The translations under genes and the position numbers were made by a program. Of a DNA stretch of 64,000 nt, positions 39,894-49,696 are shown one piece after another. Within the stretch, counting starts at the first letter, position 1, and every line of letters starts with the position of its first letter. A model generated the notes under the pieces. The model was given only the letters and a program-made list of their open reading frames with translations, made no database searches and was not told the DNA's origin. The stretch spans positions 1 through 64,000 of the forward strand of contig NZ_JADDRL010000004.1 of assembly GCF_021538895.1 (NCBI RefSeq). Reading direction: 5' to 3'. The stretch comes from Streptomyces olivochromogenes. Lineage in GTDB: Bacteria; Actinomycetota; Actinomycetes; Streptomycetales; Streptomycetaceae.

Positions 39894-40557
39894 CCGCACC
39901 GACATCCCCCTGGACCTCGGCACGGACCCGGATCCCCCCGAGGACACGTACTGGGACATCCGCCACCGGGAGCAGGACGACCTGGCCTCCGGCGGTCACA
40001 TCAGCCTGGACCGCGCGGGCAACGAGCTCTTCTACGGCCTGCGGCTCGGCGCCCTGCTCACCCTCATCGGCGACCTCAACAGCACGATCGCCCCGCTGTT
40101 CGTGCTCGACGCGGGCTGCGGCAAGGGCCACTTCGCCCGGGCCCTCGCCCGCTGCGGCCACCGCGTCGACGCCTTCGACGCGAGCCGGGAGGCCATCGAG
40201 CGGGCCCGCGCCGCGGCCGGCGGCCCGCGCTACACCGAGGCCCGGCTCGACACCTGGCGCAGCCCCTGGCCGTACGACGTCGTGCTCTGCGTCGACGTCC
40301 TCTTCCACGTCCTCGACGACGCGGAGTGGGCGGCGGGCCTGCGCAACCTGGCCTCCCTGGTCCGGGTCACCGGCCGGCTGATCGTCACCGACGAGGACGT
40401 CCGCGTACCCCGACCGCGGGGCGACTACATCGTGCACCGGCCCACCGCCGCCTACCGCGCCGAACTCGAACCCCTCGGGCTGCGGCACACCGAGTTCCGG
40501 CCGTACGGCTTCCGGGAGAACGAAGTCGGCTTCCACGTCTTCACGAGGACCCGCTGA
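39886..40557 (+). CDS. SAM-dependent methyltransferase
   Basis: 223 residues. Motif I is FVLDAGCGKGHFARAL, followed by VDAFDAS. In a glycan operon between an epimerase and glycosyltransferases it probably methylates a sugar or caps a chain. It overlaps both neighbours by a few bases. Confidence 0.87.
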   Translation: MTDRTDIPLDLGTDPDPPEDTYWDIRHREQDDLASGGHISLDRAGNELFYGLRLGALLTLIGDLNSTIAPLFVLDAGCGKGHFARALARCGHRVDAFDASREAIERARAAAGGPRYTEARLDTWRSPWPYDVVLCVDVLFHVLDDAEWAAGLRNLASLVRVTGRLIVTDEDVRVPRPRGDYIVHRPTAAYRAELEPLGLRHTEFRPYGFRENEVGFHVFTRTR

Positions 40558-42365
40558 TGCGCCTGACCGATCTGCTCCACCCGCACCTGGACGGCGTCAC
40601 CACGGTCGTCGACGCCACCGGCCACGGCCTGCGCCTGGACCCCTACCTCCATCTCCCCGACGGCGTCGCCCTGCGCGACGACGCCGAACGGCCGGTCGGC
40701 GAGGGCGAACTGGTGCTCCTGTCGTACGGCCCCGACCCCGCCCTGCACGGCACCGAGGACGACTGCCTCGCCGTACTGGAACGCCTGCGGCCCGGCGCGC
40801 GCGGCCTGCTGCTCCTCGGACACCCCGAGCCGCCCTACCACCGGCTGCTGGACGCCCTGGTGACGCACGGCTGCCAGGTGCTGCGCGCCGCCCCGCTCGA
40901 CTACACGCACCTGCACGCGGGCGCCGTGTTCGCCCGCACCGGCGGGGACGAACTCCTGCCCCCGCACGACTGGTTCGGCCGTGCCGTGCCCTCGGACGGT
41001 TTCGCCACCGCCCTCAGGATCGCCGACGAGTACGTGTTCGCCGACCTCGTCTCGCGTTCCCTGCGCGCCCGGGTGCTCGACCTGGAGCGCCGCGCCGAGG
41101 AGGCCGAGCGCGCCCGGGACGCGGCCCGCGCGGACGGGCTCGCCGACCGGCTGGCCGCCGCCGTCCGCGAGCGGGAGCAGCTGGCCTCCGCCCTGCGCGG
41201 CGCCCGGGAGCGGGTCGACGTGCTGAAGGCACGCGTCGCCATGCTGGAGGGCTCGACCTCGCTGCGGGTCGGGCGGGCGCTGGTCTCGGCCGCCCGGTCG
41301 CCGCGGCGCGGAGCGGCGCGCCTGCCACGGGAGTTGTACGGGATGTGGCGCGGGCGGACCGTGAAGAAGGTCGCGCCGACGGCCCGCCCGGCGGCCGACA
41401 ACGCCGCGCCCGCGGCCGCCGACGACCGCCTCTACCTCGTCCACCGCGCGTTCTCCTGCGCGCCCCGCGACCGGCTGGTGATCGCCGGAGTGCTCACCGA
41501 CGCCACCGCCGAGGACTTCGCGGCGGACGCCGTCGTCAACCGCCTGCTGCCGCACGACGGCGGTGTGCTCGTACGGCGCACCGACCCGGACGCCGTGGTG
41601 GTGCAGCTGAGCGCCTGCACCGGAACGGGGCCCTGGTCGCTCGCGGGCAGCGGCCTCGCCCCCGATCTGGACCGCCGCATGGCCGAACTCCTCACCGAGG
41701 CACGGGCCCTGGGCCGGGCCACCGTCCTGTGGCGGGACGCCCCGCCGGCCTCCGCCCCCGGTCTCGCCCAGTTCACCTGGGAGGCCGTCCTCGACACGGA
41801 CACCGGCGTCCGGCTCTCCCGGCTCGACCCGGCCGCACAAGGCAAGGAACGGCTCCGAGAGGTCTTCCAGTGGGACAGCACCCGGGTCCGGCTCGCCGAG
41901 CTGGCGCGGCTGGTCGGCGCCCCCGACCCGCTGGACGAACGCCGGGTCGCGGTGCTGGCCGCCCCGCGCGACCGCACCGACCGGGCCCGGCTCGTCGCGC
42001 AGGTCCTCGGCCAGGACCACCGGCCCGCCGAAGTGCTCGTACCGGACCCGGAAGGCCTGGAGGAACTCGACGCCGCCGGGGTCACCGTGCGCACCGGAGC
42101 GCCCACCGTCGCCTGGGTCGCCGACTGGAGCGACCCCGACGAGGACCGCCCGGACACCCTGCTGCTGGACCTGATGTGCGCCCAGGAGTACTCGGGCGCC
42201 GACGCGCTGGGGCACGCGCCCGGCGGCGAGGACTTCACCTTCGTACCGGCCCTGCGGCGTCCGCTGCTGGTGCGCCGGTCCCTGCACCGGGCCGGTGCGC
42301 CACCCGAGGCGTGGTGCGGCCAGGGGTACCGACTGTTCGCCGTGCGCGGGAAGGAGCCGTCATGA
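40557..42365 (+). CDS. Coiled-coil protein of the glycan operon, function unknown
   Basis: 602 residues; I do not recognise the family. An N-terminal domain (about 1-155) looks like a degenerate methyltransferase or nucleotide-binding fold. Residues about 165-235 form an Ala/Arg/Glu-rich coiled coil (LERRAEEAERARDAARADGL...). A basic stretch and an alpha/beta C-terminal domain follow. No signal peptide or membrane helix. It overlaps the start of the double glycosyltransferase gene and is therefore co-translated. A chain-length or scaffold role in polymer assembly is a guess. Confidence 0.7.
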   Translation: MRLTDLLHPHLDGVTTVVDATGHGLRLDPYLHLPDGVALRDDAERPVGEGELVLLSYGPDPALHGTEDDCLAVLERLRPGARGLLLLGHPEPPYHRLLDALVTHGCQVLRAAPLDYTHLHAGAVFARTGGDELLPPHDWFGRAVPSDGFATALRIADEYVFADLVSRSLRARVLDLERRAEEAERARDAARADGLADRLAAAVREREQLASALRGARERVDVLKARVAMLEGSTSLRVGRALVSAARSPRRGAARLPRELYGMWRGRTVKKVAPTARPAADNAAPAAADDRLYLVHRAFSCAPRDRLVIAGVLTDATAEDFAADAVVNRLLPHDGGVLVRRTDPDAVVVQLSACTGTGPWSLAGSGLAPDLDRRMAELLTEARALGRATVLWRDAPPASAPGLAQFTWEAVLDTDTGVRLSRLDPAAQGKERLREVFQWDSTRVRLAELARLVGAPDPLDERRVAVLAAPRDRTDRARLVAQVLGQDHRPAEVLVPDPEGLEELDAAGVTVRTGAPTVAWVADWSDPDEDRPDTLLLDLMCAQEYSGADALGHAPGGEDFTFVPALRRPLLVRRSLHRAGAPPEAWCGQGYRLFAVRGKEPS

Positions 42366-44581
42366 GCCGTGTGGTGCGCGCCCTGGTCTACGGCGACGTG
42401 GACCTCAACCTCATCGACGGCTCCGCCGTCTGGGCCCAGTCGACGGTGCAGGCGCTGTCGCTGGCCGGGTGCACGACCCGGCTGGTGCTCAAGGCCCCCG
42501 TCCGCACCGGGCGGCTGATCGATCCGTTGGCCGGGCTGCCCGGCGTGACGGTGGTACGGCCGCACGAGGAACGGCTGGTCGACGGGCAGCGCGGCCAGAC
42601 CCTGTCCCCGGTGCAGGCCTCGCAACTGCTGGCCCGGCTGGACCGGGAGGAGCCCTGCGACCTGCTCGTGCTGCGCGGCCGCAGACTGGTCTCCCGGGTC
42701 GTCGCCGACGGCCACTTCCACGGGCGGATCTGGGCCTACCTCACCGACATCCCGCAGTCCGCCGCCGCCATGACCGAGGAGGCCCGCGCGGAACTCGTCC
42801 GGATCGCCGCCGCCTCCCGGCAACTCCTGTGCCAGACCGAGGAACTGCGCGGCCACCTGGAGGCGTGGGTGCCGCAGGCCTGCGGCCGCAGCGTGCTCTG
42901 CCCGCCCGCCGTACCCGAGCCCGGCTTCCCGACTCCGGAGCGCACCCGGCCGCACGACCCGCTGCGGCTGGTGTACACCGGCAAGTTCGCACCGCTGTGG
43001 AACACCCTGCCCATGACCCGGCTGCCGGCCCTGCTGGCCGAACGGGGCGTGCACGCCGAACTCCACACCGTCGGCGACAAGATCCACGACGACTCCGCCC
43101 ACCCCGGCTTCCGTGAGGCGATGTACCGGGCGCTGCACGGCGACACCCCCGGCGTCCGACACCACGGCGGACAGTCCCGCGAGGAGGCCATGCGCATCGC
43201 CGCCGACTGCGACGTCGGTCTCGGCTGGCGCGACAGCCTCCTCGACGCCAGCCTCGAACTGTCCACCAAGGTCCTGGAGTTCGGTGCGCTCGGCCTGCCC
43301 GTCGTGCTCAACCGCACCCCCGCCCACGAGACGCTGCTCGGCTCCGACTACCCGCTGTTCGTCCGGGGCCGCGCCGAACTCGCCGACGCCGCCGAGGCGG
43401 TGGCCCGCGCCGCCCGCGAACCCGAGGCCCGGCGCCTGGCGGCCGACCGCTGCCGGGAGGCCGCCGGCCGGTACACGCTCCGGGCCGCCGCGACCCGTTG
43501 GCGCGCCCACCTCGACCACGCCTTCCCGGCGGCGCCGCCCGCCGTGACCGCCCGGACGCGCCCGCTGCGGGTCGGCGTCGCGGGCCACGACCTGAAGTTC
43601 CTCACCCGCCTCCTGGACCACTTCCGTGCCCTGCCCGGACTCGACGTGCGCGTCGACGCCTGGCCCGCGCTCGCCCGGCACGACCCGGCCGCGAGCCGTG
43701 CGCTCGCCGACTGGGCGGACGTGGTGGTCGTCGAGTGGTGCGGTCCGGCCGCCGTCTGGTACAGCCGCCACAAGCGGCGCGGCAGCCGGCTCGTGATCCG
43801 GCTGCACCGCTTCGAGCTGGACGCCGAGTGGCCCCGGCAGGTCGAGATCGACGCCGTCGACCGGGTGGTGTGCGTCAGCCCGTACTACGCCCGCCGCACC
43901 CTGGAGCACACCGGCTGGCCCGAGTCCAAGGTCGTGGTCGTCCCGAACTGGGTGGACACCGACCAGCTCGACCGGCCCAAGGCGCCCGGCGCCCGCTTCC
44001 GGCTCGGCATGATCGGCATCGCGCCCAGCCGCAAGCGCCTCGACCTCGGTCTCGACGTCCTGCAGCGGCTGCGGGCCCGCGACCCGCGCTGGCACCTCTC
44101 GGTCAAGTCCAAGCCGCCGTGGGAGTACTGGTGGATCTGGAACAAGCCCGAGGAACGCAGGCACTACGACGCGATCCTGCGCCGTATGCAGACGTCCCCG
44201 CTGCTCGAAGGGGCCGTCGTCTTCGACGACTTCGGCGCCGACGTGCCGGCCTGGCTGCGGCGGATCGGGCACGTCCTGTCCACCAGCGACGACGAGAGCT
44301 TCCACCTCGCCCCGGCCGAGGGCATGGCCTCGGGCGCCGTACCGGCACTGCTGCCCTGGCCGGGGGCGGACGAGATCTACGACCGCCGCTGGATCCACGA
44401 CGACCCGGAGGCGATGGCGGAGGCGATCCACGGCCTCGGTGAGCCGGAGCCCTGGCGGGCCGCCTCGGAGCTGGCCCGCGACCAGGTACGGGAGTCGTAC
44501 TCCCTGGACAGGGTGGCGGCGGCCTGGACCGACCTGCTGGTGAGCGGCGCTCAGCCCGCCGCGCGCTCCGCCGTGAGGTAG
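42362..44581 (+). CDS. Two-domain glycosyltransferase
   Basis: 739 residues, about twice the usual length, because two GT-B modules are joined. The first (residues 1 to about 385) has LRLVYTGKFAPLWNTLPM and LSTKVLEFGALGLPVVLN. The second (about 400-739) has VVVVPNWVDTD, LGMIGIAPSRKRLDLGLDV and SFHLAPAEGMASGAVPAL. Bifunctional enzymes like this can add two sugars alternately, for example in polymerising a disaccharide repeat. It overlaps the opposing TetR gene by 31 bases. Confidence 0.82.
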   Translation: MSRVVRALVYGDVDLNLIDGSAVWAQSTVQALSLAGCTTRLVLKAPVRTGRLIDPLAGLPGVTVVRPHEERLVDGQRGQTLSPVQASQLLARLDREEPCDLLVLRGRRLVSRVVADGHFHGRIWAYLTDIPQSAAAMTEEARAELVRIAAASRQLLCQTEELRGHLEAWVPQACGRSVLCPPAVPEPGFPTPERTRPHDPLRLVYTGKFAPLWNTLPMTRLPALLAERGVHAELHTVGDKIHDDSAHPGFREAMYRALHGDTPGVRHHGGQSREEAMRIAADCDVGLGWRDSLLDASLELSTKVLEFGALGLPVVLNRTPAHETLLGSDYPLFVRGRAELADAAEAVARAAREPEARRLAADRCREAAGRYTLRAAATRWRAHLDHAFPAAPPAVTARTRPLRVGVAGHDLKFLTRLLDHFRALPGLDVRVDAWPALARHDPAASRALADWADVVVVEWCGPAAVWYSRHKRRGSRLVIRLHRFELDAEWPRQVEIDAVDRVVCVSPYYARRTLEHTGWPESKVVVVPNWVDTDQLDRPKAPGARFRLGMIGIAPSRKRLDLGLDVLQRLRARDPRWHLSVKSKPPWEYWWIWNKPEERRHYDAILRRMQTSPLLEGAVVFDDFGADVPAWLRRIGHVLSTSDDESFHLAPAEGMASGAVPALLPWPGADEIYDRRWIHDDPEAMAEAIHGLGEPEPWRAASELARDQVRESYSLDRVAAAWTDLLVSGAQPAARSAVR

Positions 44582-45216
44582 GCGATCACCATGTCGCCCA
44601 GCATGGCGCGGTCGTGCTCGCGCTGCGCGGGCACGACCGGGGTCCGGGCGAACAGCGCGCCGAAGGTGTGCCGGCCGGCGATCCGGAAGTAGCAGAACGA
44701 GCTGATCATCGCGTGCAGGTCGACGGCGTCCACCTCGGCCGTGAACCGGCCCGCCGCCCGGCCCGCGGCGAGTGCGTTCCGCAGCGCGTCGAGGGCGGGC
44801 GAGCCGATCGTCCCGAGCTTCGCCGCGGCGGCGAGGTGGCCGGCCGCGTGGGCGCTGCCGATGCCGACCAGCCGGAGGAAGTCCGGGTGCCGCTCGTGGT
44901 GGTCGAAGGTGAGCTCGGCCAGCCGGCGCACGGCCGCGACCGGGTCCAGGTGCGCGACGTCCAGGTCCCGCTCGGCGTGGTGGATCGCGCGGTACGCCCG
45001 CTCCAGGACGGCCGTGTACAGCTGCTCCTTGCCGCCGAAGTAGTAGTAGATCATCCGCTTCGTGGTACGGGTGCGGGCGGCGATCTCGTCGACGCGGGCA
45101 CCGTCGTATCCGGACCGGGCGAACTCCTGGGTCGCCACGTCGAGGATCTCGGCCCGGGTACGGGCGCCGTCACGGCTCCGCCCGCTCGGTCGTGCCGGTC
45201 GGTCGACGGTGGTCAT
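44551..45216 (-). CDS. TetR-family regulator
   Basis: 221 residues. The N-terminal DNA-binding domain reads VDEIAARTRTTKRMIYYYFGGKEQLY; the C-terminal domain belongs to the group with HHERHPDFLRLV. No clear palindrome lies just upstream of its start, so its operator is not identified. Its neighbours give no obvious target. Confidence 0.87.
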   Translation of the reverse strand: MTTVDRPARPSGRSRDGARTRAEILDVATQEFARSGYDGARVDEIAARTRTTKRMIYYYFGGKEQLYTAVLERAYRAIHHAERDLDVAHLDPVAAVRRLAELTFDHHERHPDFLRLVGIGSAHAAGHLAAAAKLGTIGSPALDALRNALAAGRAAGRFTAEVDAVDLHAMISSFCYFRIAGRHTFGALFARTPVVPAQREHDRAMLGDMVIAYLTAERAAG

Positions 45217-45349
45217 CGGTTTCCTTCGGGCCTGGAGCGCACTCTGCGCCGGACCGGGAGACTACCCCGCCGGGGGCTGGATGGCGACGGTTCCCGCTGG
45301 GGGTGTGCGGGGGGTGTTGTTGCCGGTGTGTGGTGGCTTGGGGCTGGTG

Positions 45350-45610
45350 GTGTGCGGCGACCCCCACCGCCGGTATGCGAAGGCTGCCCGCTGCCGGTGT
45401 GCGACGGCCCGCAGCTGTCGGTGTACGGCGACCCCCGCTGCCGGTCTGCGACAGCCCGCATCTGCTGCTGTGCGGCGACCCCCACTGCCGGTGTTTGACG
45501 GCTCACGGCCCCTGGTATCCGACGGCTGCCCACTACCCGTGCGTGACAGCCCGCGGCCGTCGGTGTGCCGCGGCCGCCCGTCGCTGGTGTGCGGTGGGCG
45601 GCCGGGGCTT
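45350..45610. repeat. Degenerate 24-bp tandem repeat array
   Basis: About 11 head-to-tail units of 21-26 bases (most exactly 24) fill this gap between the TetR gene and the histidine phosphatase. Units begin at 45350, 45373, 45397, 45421, 45444, 45470, 45491, 45515, 45539, 45563 and 45587, each with a variant of GTGTGCGACGGC. The 24-base period would give eight-residue repeats in any frame, but length changes break every long frame and no start with a ribosome site was found. A less regular unit may precede it from 45326. The rest of the 45217-45622 gap holds nothing recognisable. Confidence 0.75.
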
Positions 45611-45622
45611 TCGTGTGGGGTG

Positions 45623-46216
45623 TCAGGGGCTGGTGTTCCACTGTGCGATCACGGGTCGTCCGTGTTCCGTCGACAGGCGGCTGAGTGTGCCCGTCGCCAG
45701 CTGGAACAGGCTGCCGTCCGCGGGGGACAGGCCCAGGCGGCGGGCGGCCAGCACGCGTAGGAAGTGGGCGTGGGCCACGAGGATCACGTCGCCGGGGCCG
45801 GTGGCCAGGGCGGCGTCCACTCGGGCCAGCACCCGGTCGGCCCGCTCGCCCACCACGGCAGGTGACTCGCCGGGATGCCCCGCGGGGCCCGGCGGCACGC
45901 CGTCCAGCCACAGGTTCCAGCCGGGCCGGGTGCGGTGGATGTCGACGGTGGTGACGCCCTCGTAGCCGCCGTAGTCCCACTCGTGCAGGTCGGGCTCGGG
46001 TTCGGCCCCGGTGATGCCGGCCAGCTCGGCGGTGCGTATCGCGCGGTCCAGGGGGCTGGTGAGCGCGAGGACGAAGGTCCGGCCGGACAGGAGCGGAGCG
46101 AGGGATTTGGCCTGTTCCTCGCCGTCGTGGGTCAGGGGCAGGTCGGTCCAGCTGGTGTGCCGGCCCGACACGCTCCACTCCGTCTCGCCGTGGCGGACCA
46201 GCAGCAGGTCCCCCAT
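45623..46216 (-). CDS. Histidine phosphatase family protein
   Basis: 197 residues. The phosphohistidine motif is LLLVRHGETEWS; the second catalytic His is in ILVAHAHFLRVLA. Phosphoglycerate-mutase-like fold; substrates range from sugar phosphates to nucleotides. It sits four bases after the end of gnd's frame in the same direction, so it is probably the last gene of the central-carbon operon. Confidence 0.88.
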   Translation of the reverse strand: MGDLLLVRHGETEWSVSGRHTSWTDLPLTHDGEEQAKSLAPLLSGRTFVLALTSPLDRAIRTAELAGITGAEPEPDLHEWDYGGYEGVTTVDIHRTRPGWNLWLDGVPPGPAGHPGESPAVVGERADRVLARVDAALATGPGDVILVAHAHFLRVLAARRLGLSPADGSLFQLATGTLSRLSTEHGRPVIAQWNTSP

Positions 46217-46220
46217 GGCG

Positions 46221-47099
46221 TTACTCCTTCGACTCGACGGCGTGGCCGCCGAACTGGTTGCGCAGGGCCGCGATCATCTTCATCTGCGGGGAGTCGTCCT
46301 GCCGGGAGGCGAACCGCGCGAAGAGGGAGGAGGTGATCGCCGGGAGCGGCACCGCGTGGTCGATGGCCGCCTCGACGGTCCAGCGGCCCTCGCCGGAGTC
46401 CTCCGCGAACCCGCGCAGCTTGTTCAGGTGCTCGTCCTCGTCGAGGGCGTTGACCGCGAGGTCGAGCAGCCAGGAGCGGATGACCGTGCCCTGCTGCCAG
46501 GAGCGGTACACCTCGCGGACGTTGTCCACCGACCGGACCTTCTCCAGGAGCTCCCAGCCCTCGGCGTAGGCCTGCATCATGGCGTACTCGATGCCGTTGT
46601 GGACCATCTTGGAGAAGTGCCCGGCGCCGACCTTGCCCGCGTGGACGAAGCCGTACGGGCCCTCCGGCTTGAGCGCCTCGAAGATCGGCTGGAGCCGGTC
46701 GACGTGCAGCTTGTCGCCGCCGACCATCAGCGCGTAGCCGTTCTCCAGGCCCCACACGCCGCCGGAGACGCCCGCGTCGACGAAGCCGATGCCCTTGATG
46801 CCGAGTTCGGCGGCGTGCTTCTCGTCGTCCGTCCAGCGGGAGTTGCCGCCGTCGACGACCGTGTCCCCGTCGTCGAGCAGGTCCTTGAGTTCGTCGATGA
46901 CGGACTGGGTGGCGTGCCCGGCCGGGACCATCACCCAGACCGTGCGCGGGGCATCCAGCTTCCCGACCAGTTCGGCGAGGTCCTTGACGTCCGAGACATC
47001 GGGATTGCGGTCGTAACCGACGACGGTGTGGCCCGCGCGGCGGATCCGCTCGCGCATGTTGCCGCCCATCTTGCCGAGACCGACGAGTCCGAGCTGCAT
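46221..47099 (-). CDS. gnd: 6-phosphogluconate dehydrogenase, decarboxylating (short form)
   Basis: 292 residues, the short bacterial form. The NAD(P) motif is LGLVGLGKMGGNM; substrate and catalytic segments include DGGNSRWTDDEKH, FVDAGVSGGVWG and the Lys in HFSKMVHNGIEY. It converts 6-phosphogluconate to ribulose 5-phosphate and CO2, making NAD(P)H. The ATG at 47099 sits directly at the conserved N-terminus, eight bases past the pgi stop. Confidence 0.94.
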   Translation of the reverse strand: MQLGLVGLGKMGGNMRERIRRAGHTVVGYDRNPDVSDVKDLAELVGKLDAPRTVWVMVPAGHATQSVIDELKDLLDDGDTVVDGGNSRWTDDEKHAAELGIKGIGFVDAGVSGGVWGLENGYALMVGGDKLHVDRLQPIFEALKPEGPYGFVHAGKVGAGHFSKMVHNGIEYAMMQAYAEGWELLEKVRSVDNVREVYRSWQQGTVIRSWLLDLAVNALDEDEHLNKLRGFAEDSGEGRWTVEAAIDHAVPLPAITSSLFARFASRQDDSPQMKMIAALRNQFGGHAVESKE

Positions 47100-47106
47100 G
47101 ATCAGT

Positions 47107-48768
47107 TCACTTCCCAAATGTGCGGTAGGCGGCGACGAGATTGCTGGTGGACGGGTCGAGACCGGGCACGTCCGCGCCCTCGGTGAGGGCGGGCTCCACG
47201 CGCTTGGCGAGGACCTTGCCCAGCTCCACGCCCCACTGGTCGAAGGAGTCGATGTTCCAGACGGCGCCCTGTACGAACACCTTGTGCTCGTACAGCGCGA
47301 TCAGCTGGCCGAGAACCGACGGGGTCAGCTCGCGGGCCAGGACGGTCGTCGTGGGGTGGTTGCCCCGGAAGGTGCGGTGCGGTACCTGCTCCTCGGCCAC
47401 CCCCTCGGCGCGCACCTCGTCGGCGGTCTTGCCGAAGGCGAGCGCCTGCGTCTGGGCGAAGAAGTTGGCCATCAACAGGTCGTGCTGGGCACGGAGTTCC
47501 CCGCTCAGCTCGGCCACCGGCCGGGCGAAGCCGATGAAGTCCGCCGGGATCAGCTTCGTCCCCTGGTGGATGAGCTGGTAGTAGGCGTGCTGCCCGTTGG
47601 TGCCGGGCGTGCCCCACACCACGGGACCGGTCTGCCACTCCACCGGATCGCCGTCCCGGTCCACCGACTTGCCGTTGGACTCCATGTCCAGCTGCTGCAA
47701 GTAGGCGGTGAACTTGGACAGATAGTGGGAGTACGGCAGCACCGCGTGCGACTGGGCGTCGAAGAAGTCGATGTACCAGATGCCCAACAGACCCAGGATC
47801 AGCGGGGCGTTGGACTCCGCCGGGGCGTTCAGGAAGTGCTCGTCGACGAGCCGGAAGCCGTCGAGCATCTCCCGGAACCGCTCCGGGCCGATCGCGATCA
47901 TCAGGGACAGGCCGATCGCCGAGTCGTAGGAGTACCGGCCGCCGACCCAGTCCCAGAACTCGAACATGTTGGCCGTGTCGATGCCGAAGTCCGCCACCTT
48001 CTCGGCGTTCGTCGACAGGGCCACGAAGTGCTTGGCCACCGCCTTCTCGTCGCCGTCCAGGCCGGCCAGCAGCCAGGACCGCGCCGAGGTGGCGTTGGTG
48101 ATCGTCTCGATGGTGGTGAAGGTCTTGGACGCGACGACGAACAGCGTCTCCGCCGGGTCCAGGTCCCGCACCGCCTCGTGCAGGTCGGCGCCGTCCACGT
48201 TCGACACGAAACGGAACGTCAACTCCCGTGCCGTGTAGGGGCGCAGCACCTCGTACGCCATCGCCGGGCCGAGGTCGGAGCCGCCGATGCCGATGTTGAC
48301 GACGTTCCTGATGCGCCGGCCGGTGTGACCGGTCCACTCGCCCGAGCGGACCCGGCGAGCGAAGTCGGCCATCTTGTCCAGGACGGCGTGCACGGCCGGG
48401 ACGATGTTCTCGCGGTTCTCACCGTCGACCTCCACCACCGCCTCGCGCGGCGCGCGCAGCGCGGTGTGCAGCACGGCCCGGTTCTCGGTGAGGTTGATCC
48501 TCTCGCCGCGGAACATGGCGTCGCGCAGGCCGAACACGTCGGTGGCGGCGGCCAGTTCCCGCAGCAGGGCCAGGGTCTCGTCGGTGATCAGGTGCTTGCT
48601 GTAGTCGATCAGCAGGTCGCCGACCCGGACGACATAGCGGTCGGCGCGCCCCGGGTCCGCGGCGAACAGCTCCCGCAGCGAGGCCTGCCCCCGGCCGCGG
48701 TGGTCGGCGAGCGCCGTCCACTCGGGCCGCCGGTTGAGCTTCGGGTGATCCGACAGTGCGTCAGACAT
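47107..48768 (-). CDS. pgi: Glucose-6-phosphate isomerase
   Basis: 553 residues, full length. Signatures are [17 protein letters not shown], the base-containing [19 protein letters not shown] and the C-terminal [16 protein letters not shown]. It links glycolysis to the oxidative pentose phosphate genes on either side. It starts two bases before the opcA stop. Confidence 0.96.
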   Translation of the reverse strand: MSDALSDHPKLNRRPEWTALADHRGRGQASLRELFAADPGRADRYVVRVGDLLIDYSKHLITDETLALLRELAAATDVFGLRDAMFRGERINLTENRAVLHTALRAPREAVVEVDGENRENIVPAVHAVLDKMADFARRVRSGEWTGHTGRRIRNVVNIGIGGSDLGPAMAYEVLRPYTARELTFRFVSNVDGADLHEAVRDLDPAETLFVVASKTFTTIETITNATSARSWLLAGLDGDEKAVAKHFVALSTNAEKVADFGIDTANMFEFWDWVGGRYSYDSAIGLSLMIAIGPERFREMLDGFRLVDEHFLNAPAESNAPLILGLLGIWYIDFFDAQSHAVLPYSHYLSKFTAYLQQLDMESNGKSVDRDGDPVEWQTGPVVWGTPGTNGQHAYYQLIHQGTKLIPADFIGFARPVAELSGELRAQHDLLMANFFAQTQALAFGKTADEVRAEGVAEEQVPHRTFRGNHPTTTVLARELTPSVLGQLIALYEHKVFVQGAVWNIDSFDQWGVELGKVLAKRVEPALTEGADVPGLDPSTSNLVAAYRTFGK

Positions 48769-48769
48769 G

Positions 48770-49696
48770 TCAGGAGTTCTCCTTGATACCGTCGCCGCGC
48801 AGGGCGATGGCGTACATCTCGTCGGCGTCGAGGCGGCGCAGTTCCTCGGCGATGAGCTCGGAGGTGGCGCGGACCTTCAGGGCGAGGGTGCGCGGCGGCT
48901 GGCCCGGCAGGGTCAGCGTGGCCAGGGGCCCTTCGGGGCGGTCGATGAGGATCTCGCCGTTGTCGGTGCCCAGGCGCACGGCCGTGACGACCGGCCCGGG
49001 GGTGACCACCCGCTGGACCGGGACCCGCAGGCGGACCTCCAGCCAGCGCGCGAGGAGTTCGGCGCTCGGGTTCTCGGCCTCGCTCTCCACGGCGGCCGAG
49101 ATGATCTTCGTGCGGGCCTGGTCCAGGGCGGCGGCCAGCATCGACCGCCACGGGGTCAGCCGGGTCCAGGCGAGGTCGGTGTCGCCGGGCGCGTAGGAGC
49201 GGACGCGGGTCTCCAGGGTGTCGAGGGGGTGCTCGACGGCGTACATGTCGGTGATCCGGCGCTGGGCGAGCGCGCCCAGCGGGTCCTTCGCGGGGTTCTC
49301 GGGGGCGTCCACCGGCCACCACACGACGACCGGGGCGTCCGGCAGCAGCAGCGGCAGGACGACCGAGTCGGCGTGCTCGGACACCTCGCCGAAGGTCCGC
49401 AGGATCACCGTCTCGCCGGTGCCCGCCTCGGAGCCGACGCGGACCTCCGCGTCCAGGCGGGACCGGGTGCGGTCGCGCGGGGTCCGCGCGTGCCGCTTGA
49501 TGACGACCAGGGTGCGCGAGGGGTGCTCGCGCGAGGCGTCCTCGGCCGCCTTGACCGAGTCGTAGGCGTTCTCCTCGTCCGTGACGATGACCATCGTCAG
49601 GACCATGCCCACGGCCGGGGTTCCGATGGCGCGCCGGCCCTGTACCAGCGCCTTGTTGATCTTGCTTGCCGTGGTGTCGGTCAGGTCGATCTTCAT
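48770..49696 (-). CDS. opcA: Glucose-6-phosphate dehydrogenase assembly protein OpcA
   Basis: 308 residues; the conserved N-terminus ([19 protein letters not shown]) and the middle segment [20 protein letters not shown] identify the OpcA family, which activates or assembles G6PDH. It overlaps the zwf stop by four bases, as expected for partners. Confidence 0.93.
   Translation of the reverse strand: MKIDLTDTTASKINKALVQGRRAIGTPAVGMVLTMVIVTDEENAYDSVKAAEDASREHPSRTLVVIKRHARTPRDRTRSRLDAEVRVGSEAGTGETVILRTFGEVSEHADSVVLPLLLPDAPVVVWWPVDAPENPAKDPLGALAQRRITDMYAVEHPLDTLETRVRSYAPGDTDLAWTRLTPWRSMLAAALDQARTKIISAAVESEAENPSAELLARWLEVRLRVPVQRVVTPGPVVTAVRLGTDNGEILIDRPEGPLATLTLPGQPPRTLALKVRATSELIAEELRRLDADEMYAIALRGDGIKENS

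Noticed and set aside
40452..44431. Long minus-strand open frames (611 and 999 codons) across the glycan operon
   Set aside because: They lie opposite well-supported enzymes with recognisable motifs and show no domains themselves.
45350..45610. CRISPR array
   Set aside because: Units are contiguous and degenerate with no unique spacers, and there are no cas genes nearby.
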